Below are positions 8,590 through 17,099 of a stretch of 64,000 nt of DNA, piece by piece. Position 1 is the stretch's first letter; the number at the start of each line of letters is the position of its first letter. A program made the position numbers and the translations under genes. The notes under the pieces were generated by a model, which was not told where the DNA came from, ran no database searches, and saw nothing but the letters and a program-made list of their open reading frames with translations. This stretch comes from Pseudomonas sp. P7548 (lineage in GTDB: Bacteria; Pseudomonadota; Gammaproteobacteria; Pseudomonadales; Pseudomonadaceae), in NCBI RefSeq assembly GCF_013386585.1, contig NZ_JACARO010000036.1:124001-188000 (forward strand). Direction: 5' to 3'.

Positions 8590-9351
8590 ATGAACAAACT
8601 TCCTCAGATCACACTGGCGTTCTGGGTCATGAAAATCTGCGCGACCACCCTCGGCGAAACGGCCGGGGACTTGCTGTCGATGACCCTGAATGTGGGGTAC
8701 GCCATCAGTTCGATGATCTTGATCAGCGTGTTTCTGGTCACCCTGGTGACGCAACTCTGGTCCAAGGCCTACAACCCGGTGCTGTACTGGGTCGTGATTT
8801 TGTCCACCAGCACGGCGGGCACCACGATGTCGGACTTCATGGACCGCACCCTCGGCCTGGGCTATGCCACGGGCTCGATGATCCTGATTGTGATCCTGAT
8901 GATCATCTTCGCCTTGTGGCATGTCAGCGGCGACTCGCTGAACGTGAACAAGGTGCAGAGCTTTAGCGGGGAGCTGTTCTACTGGATGGCGATTCTGTTT
9001 TCCAACACCCTGGGTACCGCATTGGGCGACTTCCTGGCTGACGACTCGGGGCTTGGTTTCGCCGGTGGCGCCTTGCTGATTGGTTCCGCCATTGCGGCGG
9101 TGGTGGCACTCAAGTACTTCACCCGGATCTCGTCGGTGCTGTTGTTCTGGGTGGCGTTTGTACTGACCCGACCGTTTGGCGCGACCTTGGGTGACTTCCT
9201 CACCAAACCCCATGAAAAGGGCGGGCTGGATTTCGGCACGATTGGTTCGTCGGCGGTGTTGGCGGCGGTGCTGGTGGTGATGATTGCGGGGGCGTCGTAT
9301 GCGCAGCGGCGGTATGGGCGTGACCGCATTAGCCAGGCGACACAAAACTAA
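8590..9351 (+). CDS. COG4705-like integral membrane protein with four internal repeats
   Basis: This 253-residue hydrophobic protein of unknown function has about eight membrane segments arranged as four repeats. Each unit begins with an aromatic-Trp pair (Trp12, 67, 132, 187) followed by a T-x-G-x-T-x-G/S-D motif (Asp27, 82, 147, 202) and a GLGYAxGSMIL-like segment. The spacing of 55, 65 and 55 residues suggests that a two-unit half was duplicated. The ATG at 8590 follows GGAG; an upstream in-frame ATG at 8470 would add an unlikely 40-residue extension. Membrane-embedded acidic residues in fourfold pseudo-symmetry suggest transport, but no substrate can be assigned. Confidence 0.8.
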   Translation: MNKLPQITLAFWVMKICATTLGETAGDLLSMTLNVGYAISSMILISVFLVTLVTQLWSKAYNPVLYWVVILSTSTAGTTMSDFMDRTLGLGYATGSMILIVILMIIFALWHVSGDSLNVNKVQSFSGELFYWMAILFSNTLGTALGDFLADDSGLGFAGGALLIGSAIAAVVALKYFTRISSVLLFWVAFVLTRPFGATLGDFLTKPHEKGGLDFGTIGSSAVLAAVLVVMIAGASYAQRRYGRDRISQATQN

Positions 9352-9448
9352 AATGTGGGAGCGGGCTTGCCCGCGATTGCGGTGGATCAGTCTCTAAATT
9401 CGTTGACTGGCTCACCGCTATCGCAGGCAAGCCAGCTCCCACATTTTT
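9351..9448. repeat. REP doublet (REPIN-like) 4
   Basis: Arms AAATGTGGGAGCGGGCTTGC... (from 9351) and ...GCAAGCCAGCTCCCACATTT (to 9446) are inverted, and inner GCGGTGGATCAG / CACCGC segments extend the stem. It lies between the convergent COG4705 and permease genes. The two arms are of different subtype (GGGCTTGCCCGC against GGCTTGCCTGC). Confidence 0.9.
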
Positions 9449-9463
9449 TACCGAGTTAAACCT

Positions 9464-10783
9464 TTAGTCAGTGGTGATGCGTGAGTGTTTACGGGTGTCT
9501 TTCATGGTCGCGTAAACCGCCAGCGAGATGGCAATACACGCCGTGACATACCAGTAGTACCCAGTCTCCATGCCGATGCTCTTGAACCACAGCGCGATGT
9601 ATTCAGCCGTACCGCCGAAGATCGACACGGTCAGTGCATACGGCAGGCCCACGCCCAGGGCGCGGATTTCAGTAGGGAACAGCTCGGCCTTCACCACCGC
9701 GTTGATCGAGGTGTAGCCGCTGACGATGATCAGCGCCGCCATGATCAGGAAGAACGCGCCCCACCAGGTCTGGATGGTGTGCAGGGTGGTGAGGATCGGC
9801 ACGGTGAACAGGGTGCCGAGGACGCCGAAGGCGATCAGGATCGGGCGACGACCAACCTTGTCCGACAGCCCGCCGATGATCGGTTGCAGGCACATGAACA
9901 GGAACAGCGTGGCGGCCGAGATGGTGGTGGAGTCGGAGATGCTCATGCCGACCGTGTTCACCAGGTATTTCTGCATGTAGGTGGTGTAGGTGTAGAAAGC
10001 CAGGGTGCCGCCCATGGTCAGGCCGACCACGGTCATCAGTTCCTTGGGGTGACGCATCAAGGTGCGCATGGCGCTTTCCTTGGCTTTTTCCTTCTTGGTG
10101 AACGACTCGGTTTCTTCCATGCCGCGACGCAGGTACAACGCGACTACCGCGCACAGGGCGCCGATGGCGAACGGGATACGCCAGCCCCAGGCGTACAGCT
10201 GTTCGGTGGTGAGGAACTGCTGCAGCACGATCAGCACGCCCAGCGCGATGAGCTGGCCGGAGATCAGGGTCACGTACTGGAAGCTGGAGTAGAAACCACG
10301 GCGTTCCTTGGTCGCCATCTCGCTGAGGTAAGTGGCGGAGGTGCCGTATTCGCCACCCACCGACAGGCCCTGCAGCAAACGGGCAAACACCAGCAGGATC
10401 GGAGCACCGATGCCGATGATTTCATAGCCCGGGCTCAGGGCGATCAGCAGCGAGCCGAAGCACATCAGGTAGACCGAGGCCATCAAGGCTTTTTTACGCC
10501 CGACTTTGTCAGCGTAAAGGCCCATCAGCCAGCCACCGATCGGGCGCATCAGGAAGCCGACGGCGAAGATCGCGGCGGTGTTGAGCAGTTGGGCGGTGGT
10601 GTCGCCCTTGGGGAAGAAGGTCTTGGCGAAGTACAGCGAGAACGCGGCGTACACGTACCAGTCGTACCACTCGACCATGTTGCCGACGGAACCACTGAAG
10701 ATCGATTTGATGCGGCTTGAGGTAGTGCGCTCTTTCGTCGGCGCGGCCGCCGACCCCAGAGGCAGGGCGTTGGAGTTATCCAT
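9464..10783 (-). CDS. kgtP: MFS alpha-ketoglutarate permease-like transporter
   Basis: This 439-residue, 12-TM major facilitator of the metabolite:H+ symporter branch closely resembles KgtP. It shows NMVEWYDWYVYAAFSLYFAK at the first helix, GWLMGLYADKVGRKKAL (loop 2-3 motif), GEYGTSATYLSE, and DKVGRRP between helices 8 and 9. It likely imports alpha-ketoglutarate or a related carboxylate with protons. The ATG at 10783 has AAGGATCC before it; an in-frame ATG at 10798 overlaps that site. A sigma-54 promoter and two dyads precede it, and the DctB/D-like system lies just upstream, so it is the likely target. Confidence 0.85.
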   Translation of the reverse strand: MDNSNALPLGSAAAPTKERTTSSRIKSIFSGSVGNMVEWYDWYVYAAFSLYFAKTFFPKGDTTAQLLNTAAIFAVGFLMRPIGGWLMGLYADKVGRKKALMASVYLMCFGSLLIALSPGYEIIGIGAPILLVFARLLQGLSVGGEYGTSATYLSEMATKERRGFYSSFQYVTLISGQLIALGVLIVLQQFLTTEQLYAWGWRIPFAIGALCAVVALYLRRGMEETESFTKKEKAKESAMRTLMRHPKELMTVVGLTMGGTLAFYTYTTYMQKYLVNTVGMSISDSTTISAATLFLFMCLQPIIGGLSDKVGRRPILIAFGVLGTLFTVPILTTLHTIQTWWGAFFLIMAALIIVSGYTSINAVVKAELFPTEIRALGVGLPYALTVSIFGGTAEYIALWFKSIGMETGYYWYVTACIAISLAVYATMKDTRKHSRITTD

Positions 10784-10802
10784 TGAAGGATCCTTCATCT
10801 AG

Positions 10803-10810
10803 TTGTTTTT
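10803..10810 (-). promoter_or_regulatory. A-rich Hfq/Crc-type motif upstream of kgtP
   Basis: Read on the minus strand the bases are AAAAACAA, which fits AANAANAA, about 20 bases before the kgtP start and just upstream of its ribosome-binding region. This is compatible with Hfq/Crc translational control. A single short motif is weak evidence. Confidence 0.4.
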
Positions 10811-10846
10811 ATGGAGCGTGCCTGGGCACAGCCTGGTTCGGGCTAT

Positions 10847-10862
10847 AGCAGGAGCTGTGCCA
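10847..10862 (-). promoter_or_regulatory. sigma-54 (-24/-12) promoter of kgtP
   Basis: On the minus strand the bases read TGGCACAGCTCCTGCT: GG and GC separated by exactly ten bases, close to the RpoN consensus TGGCAC-N5-TTGCW. It lies about 65-80 bp upstream of the kgtP start. The neighbouring DctD-like protein is a sigma-54 activator with GAFTGA, so activator and promoter fit together. Confidence 0.8.
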
Positions 10863-10905
10863 GGTAGATGAAGGCCCGGCCTAGAAGGGTTGGCGGGATT
10901 TTTTG

Positions 10906-10951
10906 AGCGGAAAGTCGCTGATAAATTTTGGGTGATGAGCGGAAATCCGCT
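10906..10951 (-). promoter_or_regulatory. tandem dyads, probable enhancer sites for the DctD-like activator
   Basis: Two related dyads, AGCGGAAAGTCGCT (10906-10919) and AGCGGAAATCCGCT (10938-10951), lie 32 bp apart (about three helical turns). They are 45-90 bp upstream of the -24 element. The second has perfect AGCGGA/TCCGCT arms. Position, phasing and similarity fit activator binding sites; the protein that binds is inferred. Confidence 0.65.
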
Positions 10952-10954
10952 TAT

Positions 10955-11050
10955 GGCTGCCGGCCTCATCGCAGGCAAGCCAGCTCCCACATGGGAATGT
11001 GTTCACAGATCAAACTGTGGGAGCGGGCTTGCCCGCGATGGCGGCCTGAA
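10955..11050. repeat. REP doublet (REPIN-like) 5
   Basis: Arms GGCCTCATCGCAGGCAAGCC... (about 10961-10990) and TGTGGGAGCGGGCTTGCCCGC... (11017-11046) are inverted around a spacer. It separates the 3' end of the dctD-like gene from the kgtP control region. The outer GCCGGCC/GGCGGCC bases also pair. Confidence 0.85.
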
Positions 11051-11055
11051 GATCG

Positions 11056-12381
11056 CTAGAGAAACATCTCCCGCACCAACCCATGCCGCTGCATTTTCTC
11101 ATTGAAGGTCCGCCGCGGCAGTTGCAGCTCCGCCAACACCGCCTTGATATCACCTTTGTGTCGCATCAGCGCCGCCTTCAGGCAGTGTGCTTCAAAGGCC
11201 TCCTGCTGCGCCGCCAGGGACTGCCCGGCCTCGATGCCCTCCGGTTCCGGATCACCCAGGCCCAGCACCTGGCGCTCGGCGACGTTGGCCAGCTCACGCA
11301 CATTACCCGGCCAGTCATGGCTGAGCAGGCGTCCCAGCTGTGCGCCGCTCAACGGCTCAACGCTGCGCCCCAGGCGCTCGGCAGCACTTCGGGCGAAGTG
11401 GTCGAACAACAGCGGGATATCTTCACGACGCTCACGCAAGGGCGGCAAACGCAGTTGCGCGACGTTCAGCCGGTAGGCCAAGTCTTCGCGGAAACGTCCG
11501 GCGCGGGCCTCTTCCAGCAGGTCCGGCTTGGTGGCGGCGATGATGCGCAGGTCCACAGGGATACTCTGGTTGGAGCCCAGCCGTTCCAGCTTCTGTTCCT
11601 GCAGCACCCGCAGCAGCTTGACCTGCTGGGCCAGGGGCATGCTTTCGATTTCGTCCAGGAACAGCGTGCCGCCATGGGCATATTCCAGCTTGCCGATGCG
11701 CTTGCCCTGGGCGCCGGTGAATGCGCCGCTTTCGTGGCCGAACAGTTCGGCTTCAAACAGTTGCTCAGGGATCGCGGCGCAGTTGAGTGCCACGAACGGC
11801 TTCTTCGCCCGAGGCCCGAAATCATGCAGGCAACGGGCGACCAGTTCCTTGCCGCTGCCGGTCTCGCCACGGATCAGCACGTTGACCGGCAAACTCGCCA
11901 GGTCGAGCACCTGGCGCCGCAGGTTCTGCAACCCACGGGACACGCCGAGCAGGCTGGATTCCAGTTGCGCCTTGGCATCGGCCTGCTGATGCAGGCGCCG
12001 GTTTTCCAGGATCAGCCCGCGCTTGTCCAATGCCCGGCGCAGGCTATTGAGCAACGCGTCCGGACTGAAGGGCTTTTCCAGGAAGTCATAGGCACCCTCG
12101 CGCATGGCTTCGACCGCCATTGGCACGTCGCCATGGCCGGTGAGCAGGATCACCGGCAGGTCGGCGTCGCGGCGCTGCACTTCGGCCAGCAGTTCCAGGC
12201 CGCTCAGACCCGGCATGCGCACGTCGCTCAGGATCACGCCGGCAAAGTCCTTGGGCAGTTGCGCCAGGCACTCCTCGGCGCGGCTGAACAACTGCACTTC
12301 AAAACCGGACAGGCTCAACCATTGCTCGACGGCCGTGCGGATGCTGGCTTCGTCATCGACCACAATCACCGCGTTCAACAT
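11056..12381 (-). CDS. sigma-54-dependent response regulator, DctD/MifR-like
   Basis: This 441-residue NtrC-family activator has a receiver domain (1-120) with phosphoacceptor Asp53 (LSDVRMPG) and Lys in LEKPFSP. The AAA+ domain carries Walker A GETGSGKE at 172-179, the sigma-54 contact loop GAFTGA at 219-224, and Walker B GGTLFLDE at 237-244. A Fis-type helix-turn-helix is at about 400-437. It forms an operon with the kinase gene, overlapping by 7 bp. It probably activates the adjacent kgtP promoter. DctD (C4-dicarboxylates) and MifR (alpha-ketoglutarate) are the two closest roles; the neighbouring KgtP-like gene favours the latter. Confidence 0.9.
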   Translation of the reverse strand: MLNAVIVVDDEASIRTAVEQWLSLSGFEVQLFSRAEECLAQLPKDFAGVILSDVRMPGLSGLELLAEVQRRDADLPVILLTGHGDVPMAVEAMREGAYDFLEKPFSPDALLNSLRRALDKRGLILENRRLHQQADAKAQLESSLLGVSRGLQNLRRQVLDLASLPVNVLIRGETGSGKELVARCLHDFGPRAKKPFVALNCAAIPEQLFEAELFGHESGAFTGAQGKRIGKLEYAHGGTLFLDEIESMPLAQQVKLLRVLQEQKLERLGSNQSIPVDLRIIAATKPDLLEEARAGRFREDLAYRLNVAQLRLPPLRERREDIPLLFDHFARSAAERLGRSVEPLSGAQLGRLLSHDWPGNVRELANVAERQVLGLGDPEPEGIEAGQSLAAQQEAFEAHCLKAALMRHKGDIKAVLAELQLPRRTFNEKMQRHGLVREMFL

Positions 12382-14141
12382 AGGTCGGGGGTCTCCAGCG
12401 CGATGGGCAAGGTCAGGGTGAACACGGCGCCATCCCCTCGGTTGCCGGCGATCAGGCGTCCACCCAATTCATGCACGATAGCGTACGACACGGCCAACCC
12501 AAGGCCCAGTCCGTCGCCCACCGGCTTGGTGGTGAAGAAGGGGTCGAACACGCTGTTGAGGTGTTCCTCGGCTATCCCGCCGCCGCTGTCGCTGACGGTC
12601 AGTTGCCACAGTTGCTGGTCAGCCTGCAGGCGGATTTCCAGGCGCTTACGCGGTTTGTCGGCCATCGCATCAAGGGCGTTGCGCAACAGGTTGATCAGCA
12701 CCTGCTCCAGGCGGATTGCATCACCACGGACCCAGGCTGGGCGGGTCAGGTCGAGCACCACGCCGATGCCTTCATCACGCAGGCGTGCATCGAGCAGATG
12801 CAGGGACTGGTCGACCACCAACGCCAAATCCAGTCGTTCGCGCAGGCCGCTCGGGCTTTTACGGGCAAACGTCTTGAGGTGGCCGGTGAGGGCGGCCATG
12901 CGGGTGAGCATTTCATCCAGTGGGGTCAGCGCCGTGTAGGCGTCGTCCACGCGGCCGTGGTCCAGCAACAGACGCAAGGTGGCCAGCTGCATGCGCTGGG
13001 CCGTCAGCGGTTGATTGATTTCATGGGCAAGGGCGGCGGACATCTGCCCCAGTGCCGCCAGCTTGGCCGATTGCACGAGGCCGTCCTGGGCGGTGCGCAA
13101 GGCTTGGGTGCGCTCTTCCACCAATCGTTCCAGCTCTTCACGGCTGCGCTGGCGCAAACGGGCCAGGCGCCAGCGCTGGGTAAGGAACAGCACGAGGAAC
13201 ACCAGGGCCAGCCAGGAACCGGCGGCGGCGAGGCCGGCGTTGCGCTGGTCTTCAAAGGCAAACTGCGGTTTACGCAGCAGGTGCAACGTCCAGCCCTCGG
13301 CCTTCAACGGCAGGGATTCCCAGATGTAATTGGCGCTGCCGTCGGGGCCGTTGACGCGCATCAGGTGGCTGTTGTCGTCGAAGCGTTGCAGAGGCTGGCT
13401 TTCCAGCGGCTGCAGGTGTTTTTTATCGTACTGACGGGTGGCCTTGAGCTCCGCCAGGTCCTGCTCCGACAGCGGGCGCAGGTTGCGGTAGCGCCAGCCC
13501 GGTTGGTTGGCGATGAACACAATGCCCCGCGCGTCGCTGACCAGCAGCAGGTCATTGCCTTGTGCCCATTCGCGTTCCAGCTCGGGAAACTCCAGCTTCA
13601 CCACCATCGCACCGAGGAACTGCTCGTGCTCATCCACCACCGCACTGGAGAGGAAATAGCCGGGTATGCCCGTGGTCACGCCCACGGCATAAAAGCGCCC
13701 GGTGCCCTGACTCAGTGTCTGGCTGAAGTAGGGCCGAAACGCATAGTTGTGCCCGACGTAACTGCTCGGCAGGTTCCAGTTGCTGGCGGCCACGGCCAGG
13801 CCGGTGCGGTCCATCAACTCCAGGGTGGAGGATTGGGCGGCGCCGTTGATGCGCTCCAGTTTGCGGTTGAGCAGGTCCTGGGTGCTGGCATCCAGCGGGC
13901 CTTTCAAGGCGCGGATCATTTCCGAGTCCAGCGCCAGCACGGCGGGCAGGGCGCGGTAGCGTTCGATCAGGGTGTGCAGGGAATTGGCGTACAGCGCCAG
14001 CTGCTGATTGGCGCGGGCGGCATCGTCCACCAGGGCCTGGCGTTCGGCGTGGCGTGTGGCCAGGGCAGCGGCCAGCACCGCGCCGGCAATGATCAGCAGC
14101 GAATAGAAGGTCAGGCGCAGCGGGCGAGGGATCACGATCAT
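12375..14141 (-). CDS. sensor histidine kinase, DctB/MifS-like
   Basis: This 588-residue membrane kinase has an N-terminal membrane segment (about 5-28), a large periplasmic PDC/Cache sensor domain (about 30-270), a second membrane segment (around LALVFLVLFLTQRW), a coiled linker, then HisKA with phosphoacceptor His in ALAHEINQPLTA and a HATPase domain (NLLRNALDAM, DSGGGIAEEH, GLGLGLAVSY). The ATG at 14141 (MIVIPRPLRL) is preferred over one at 14183. Such kinases sense C4-dicarboxylates or alpha-ketoglutarate. The gene overlaps the regulator by 7 bp, and the pair is complete. Confidence 0.9.
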   Translation of the reverse strand: MIVIPRPLRLTFYSLLIIAGAVLAAALATRHAERQALVDDAARANQQLALYANSLHTLIERYRALPAVLALDSEMIRALKGPLDASTQDLLNRKLERINGAAQSSTLELMDRTGLAVAASNWNLPSSYVGHNYAFRPYFSQTLSQGTGRFYAVGVTTGIPGYFLSSAVVDEHEQFLGAMVVKLEFPELEREWAQGNDLLLVSDARGIVFIANQPGWRYRNLRPLSEQDLAELKATRQYDKKHLQPLESQPLQRFDDNSHLMRVNGPDGSANYIWESLPLKAEGWTLHLLRKPQFAFEDQRNAGLAAAGSWLALVFLVLFLTQRWRLARLRQRSREELERLVEERTQALRTAQDGLVQSAKLAALGQMSAALAHEINQPLTAQRMQLATLRLLLDHGRVDDAYTALTPLDEMLTRMAALTGHLKTFARKSPSGLRERLDLALVVDQSLHLLDARLRDEGIGVVLDLTRPAWVRGDAIRLEQVLINLLRNALDAMADKPRKRLEIRLQADQQLWQLTVSDSGGGIAEEHLNSVFDPFFTTKPVGDGLGLGLAVSYAIVHELGGRLIAGNRGDGAVFTLTLPIALETPDLC

Positions 14142-14209
14142 ACGGTGAGGGGCAGGCACAGTAAGGGGTGAGCACCATACCATGCGCCACGAGGTCTGTA
14201 GTGAGCGGG

Positions 14210-14306
14210 CTGTTGTGGGAGCGGGCTTGCTCGCGAAAACGGTATATCAGCAGACTCATTCAGTGACTGACACACCGCATTCGCGAGCAAGCCCGCTCCC
14301 ACAGTT
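14210..14306. repeat. REP doublet (REPIN-like) 6
   Basis: Arms TTGTGGGAGCGGGCTTGCTC... (from 14213) and ...GAGCAAGCCCGCTCCCACAG (to 14303) are perfectly inverted over about 23 bp, with inner CGGTATATCAG / CTGACACACCG pairing. It lies upstream of the kinase gene and beyond the fumarase terminator. Confidence 0.9.
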
Positions 14307-14337
14307 GGTCGCACTCGGCCTGACAAAAGTGTCAGCC

Positions 14338-14376
14338 ATAAAAAAGGCGACTGGGCCGTGGAGCCGCAGTCGCCTT
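14338..14376 (-). terminator. intrinsic terminator of fumarase gene
   Basis: The 10-bp stem AAGGCGACTG / CAGTCGCCTT (14344-14353 and 14367-14376) is followed on the minus strand by a T run (from ATAAAAAAGG). It lies 20 bp after the fumarase stop. Confidence 0.85.
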
Positions 14377-14395
14377 CATTCAAACGGTCAGGTGC

Positions 14396-15919
14396 TTACT
14401 GCACTTCTACCGCCAGGCTTTCACTGATCTTTTTCTGCCAGATCGCAGGACCGGTGATGTGCACCGACTCACCCTTGCTATCAACTGCAACGGTCACCGG
14501 CATGTCTTTCACGTCGAACTCGTAGATCGCTTCCATACCCAGTTCGGCGAAGGCGACAACGCGCGACTTCTTGATGGCTTGCGCCACCAGGTAAGCAGCG
14601 CCGCCCACGGCCATCAGGTACACGGCCTTGTGGTCCTTGATCGCTTCGATTGCGGTGGGGCCGCGCTCGGACTTGCCGATCATGCCCAGCAGGCCGGTTT
14701 GCTCAAGGATCTGACGGGTGAACTTGTCCATCCGCGTTGCGGTGGTCGGACCCGCCGGGCCCACCACTTCTTCGCGCACTGGATCAACCGGGCCGACGTA
14801 GTAGATGAAGCGACCTTTGAGGTCCACCGGCAGGGTTTCGCCCTTGTTCAGCATCTCGACCATGCGCTTGTGCGCAGCGTCGCGACCGGTGAGCATTTTG
14901 CCGTTGAGCAATACGGTTTCACCTGGCTGCCAGCTCTGCACTTCTTCTGGGGTCAGGGTGTCGAGGTTGACACGGCGGGCCGATGGGCCGGCTTCCCAGA
15001 CGATTTCCGGGTAGGCGTCCAGCGGTGGTGCTTCCAGCGACGCCGGGCCCGAACCGTCGAGCACGAAGTGTGCGTGACGGGTGGCGGCGCAGTTGGGGAT
15101 CATGCACACCGGCAGGGAGGCGGCGTGGGTCGGGTAGTCCATGATCTTCACGTCGAGCACGGTGGTCAGGCCACCCAGGCCCTGGGCGCCGATGCCCAGT
15201 TGGTTGACCTTCTCGAACAGCTCCAGGCGCATCTCTTCGATACGGTTCTGCGGGCCACGGGCTTTCAGCTCGTGGATGTCGATGGACTCCATCAACACTT
15301 CCTTGGCCATCACCGCGGCTTTCTCGGCGGTGCCGCCGATGCCGATGCCCAGCATGCCCGGTGGGCACCAGCCAGCGCCCATGGTCGGAACGGTCTTCAA
15401 TACCCAGTCGACGATCGAGTCGGACGGGTTGAGCATGGCCATTTTCGACTTGTTCTCGGAACCGCCGCCCTTGGCTGCCACGTCCACTTCCACGGTGTTA
15501 CCCGGGACGATGGAGTAATGGATCACCGCCGGGGTGTTGTCCTTGGTGTTCTTACGCGCGCCTGCCGGGTCGGCCAGGATGGATGCACGCAGGACGTTTT
15601 CCGGCAGATTGTAGGCGCGACGCACGCCTTCGTTGATCATGTCGTCCAGGCCCATGGTGGCGCCGTCCCAGCGCACGTCCATGCCCACGCGCACGAACAC
15701 GGTGACGATACCGGTGTCCTGGCAGATCGGGCGATGGCCGGTGGCGCACATGCGCGAGTTGATCAGGATCTGGGCGATGGAGTCACGGGCCGCTGGCGAT
15801 TCTTCGCGCAGGTAGGCTTCGTGCATGGCCTGGATGAAATCAACGGGGTGGTAGTAGGAAATGAATTGCAGGGCGTCGGCAACGCTCTGAATCAGGTCGT
15901 CTTGCTTGATCACGGTCAT
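14396..15919 (-). CDS. class I fumarate hydratase
   Basis: This oxygen-sensitive [4Fe-4S] fumarase interconverts fumarate and malate in the TCA cycle. The 507-residue protein contains the N-terminal cluster-binding fumarase domain with Cys66 (RPICQDTG), Cys185 (GWCPPG) and Cys277 (PNCAAT), and the C-terminal fumarase/beta domain (GPTTATRMD, SERGPTAIEAI). The ATG at 15919 follows GAGGAG; a longer start at 15946 lacks one. It matches the Pseudomonas class I fumarase located near pyruvate kinase. It ends in a clear terminator. Confidence 0.95.
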   Translation of the reverse strand: MTVIKQDDLIQSVADALQFISYYHPVDFIQAMHEAYLREESPAARDSIAQILINSRMCATGHRPICQDTGIVTVFVRVGMDVRWDGATMGLDDMINEGVRRAYNLPENVLRASILADPAGARKNTKDNTPAVIHYSIVPGNTVEVDVAAKGGGSENKSKMAMLNPSDSIVDWVLKTVPTMGAGWCPPGMLGIGIGGTAEKAAVMAKEVLMESIDIHELKARGPQNRIEEMRLELFEKVNQLGIGAQGLGGLTTVLDVKIMDYPTHAASLPVCMIPNCAATRHAHFVLDGSGPASLEAPPLDAYPEIVWEAGPSARRVNLDTLTPEEVQSWQPGETVLLNGKMLTGRDAAHKRMVEMLNKGETLPVDLKGRFIYYVGPVDPVREEVVGPAGPTTATRMDKFTRQILEQTGLLGMIGKSERGPTAIEAIKDHKAVYLMAVGGAAYLVAQAIKKSRVVAFAELGMEAIYEFDVKDMPVTVAVDSKGESVHITGPAIWQKKISESLAVEVQ

Positions 15920-16136
15920 GAGTCGCGCTCCTCTATAAGGGAACATTCAATAAAGGTGGCTTCAGTGTTGCATCGGTCGGCTGAAGCCACCTTTCCAAGG
16001 CACGCCAAAATGATGCAGGCGCGACGCTAAAAAGGCGCGGCAGTATAACCCGGCTCGGTGGCCGATACACCCGACTATGGTCAAACTGTCGCAGGCATGA
16101 TTCCCTGTGCGCGTCCCCTGTGTCTGAGACCTTTAT

Positions 16137-17069
16137 ATGCCTGAACTGCACGTCGGCGAACGCCACTGGTCGGTCGCCCCCGGCAGCAACCTGCTGGATG
16201 CGCTGAACCAGGCGGGTGTGGCCGTGCCCTACAGTTGCCGCGCCGGCAGTTGCCACACTTGCCTGGTGCGTTGCCGGGGCGAGGTCGAGGACAAGCAACC
16301 CGAGGCCTTGAGCCCCACGCAGCGCCAGGACGACTGGCGCCTGGCGTGCCAGTGCCAGGTCCTGGGGGATGTGCACGTCGAAACCTTTGACCCCCAGCGC
16401 GATGGCCTGCCCGCGCACGTGGTGGGTGCCGACTGGCTGAACCCGACGGTGCTGCGCCTGCGCCTGCAGCCGGAGCGCGGCCTGCGGTATCGCGCCGGCC
16501 AGCACTTGGTGTTGTGGGCCGGGCAGGTGGCGCGGCCATATTCTCTGGCGAGCCTGCCCCAGGAAGAGGCGTTCCTGGAGTTTCATCTGGATTGCCGCCA
16601 ACCCGGCGAATTCAGCGACCTGGCCCGTCAACTGCAGGTGGGAGACCCTCTGCGCCTGGGCGAACTGCGCGGCGGTGCATTGCACTACGACCCGGACTGG
16701 CATACGCGGCCGCTGTGGCTGCTGGCTTCTGGTACCGGCCTGGGGCCTTTGTGGGGCGTGTTGCGTGAGGCGTTGCGCCAGGATCACCAGGGCGCGATTC
16801 GCCTGATTCACCTGGCCCATGATGTCAACGGACATTACCTTGCCGAAGCCCTGGCGCAGCTGGCCGCGCAGCACCCGAACCTGACAGTGGAGCTGTGGAC
16901 CGCGGCCGAGGCGACCCAGGCATTGGCGCAACTGCGGCTTGTTTCGCGGCAAACTCTGGCTTTACTCTGCGGGCACCCTGGCAATGTCGAGGCGTTCTCC
17001 AAGCGCCTGTTCCTGGCGGGGCTGCCGCGTAATCAACTGCTGGCCGACGTGTTCCTGCCCCGTGGTTGA
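16137..17069 (+). CDS. 2Fe-2S ferredoxin-FAD reductase (oxygenase electron-transfer type)
   Basis: This 310-residue protein fuses an N-terminal plant-type [2Fe-2S] ferredoxin domain (Cys34, Cys39, Cys42 and Cys71 in PYSCRAGSCHTC and LACQCQ) to an FAD-binding domain (RPYSLASLP, about 125-135) and an NAD-binding domain (LLASGTGLGPLWG, about 195-210). This layout is found in reductase components of ring-hydroxylating and methane/phenol-type oxygenases and in CDP-glycerol-type reductases. No oxygenase is adjacent, so the acceptor is unknown. The gene is 30 bp upstream of the enoyl-CoA isomerase-like gene and probably co-transcribed. Confidence 0.88.
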   Translation: MPELHVGERHWSVAPGSNLLDALNQAGVAVPYSCRAGSCHTCLVRCRGEVEDKQPEALSPTQRQDDWRLACQCQVLGDVHVETFDPQRDGLPAHVVGADWLNPTVLRLRLQPERGLRYRAGQHLVLWAGQVARPYSLASLPQEEAFLEFHLDCRQPGEFSDLARQLQVGDPLRLGELRGGALHYDPDWHTRPLWLLASGTGLGPLWGVLREALRQDHQGAIRLIHLAHDVNGHYLAEALAQLAAQHPNLTVELWTAAEATQALAQLRLVSRQTLALLCGHPGNVEAFSKRLFLAGLPRNQLLADVFLPRG

Positions 17070-17099
17070 GCGCTGAATTCCACCGTCGCGAGACTCACC

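Noticed and set aside
11083..14171. Long plus-strand frames (618 and 566 codons) opposite the two-component genes
   Set aside because: They overlap clear minus-strand genes with conserved domains, have low-complexity Gln/His-rich translations and no ribosome-binding site.
14459..16030. 523-codon plus-strand frame opposite fumarase
   Set aside because: Shadow of the fumarase gene, which carries all three cluster Cys motifs.
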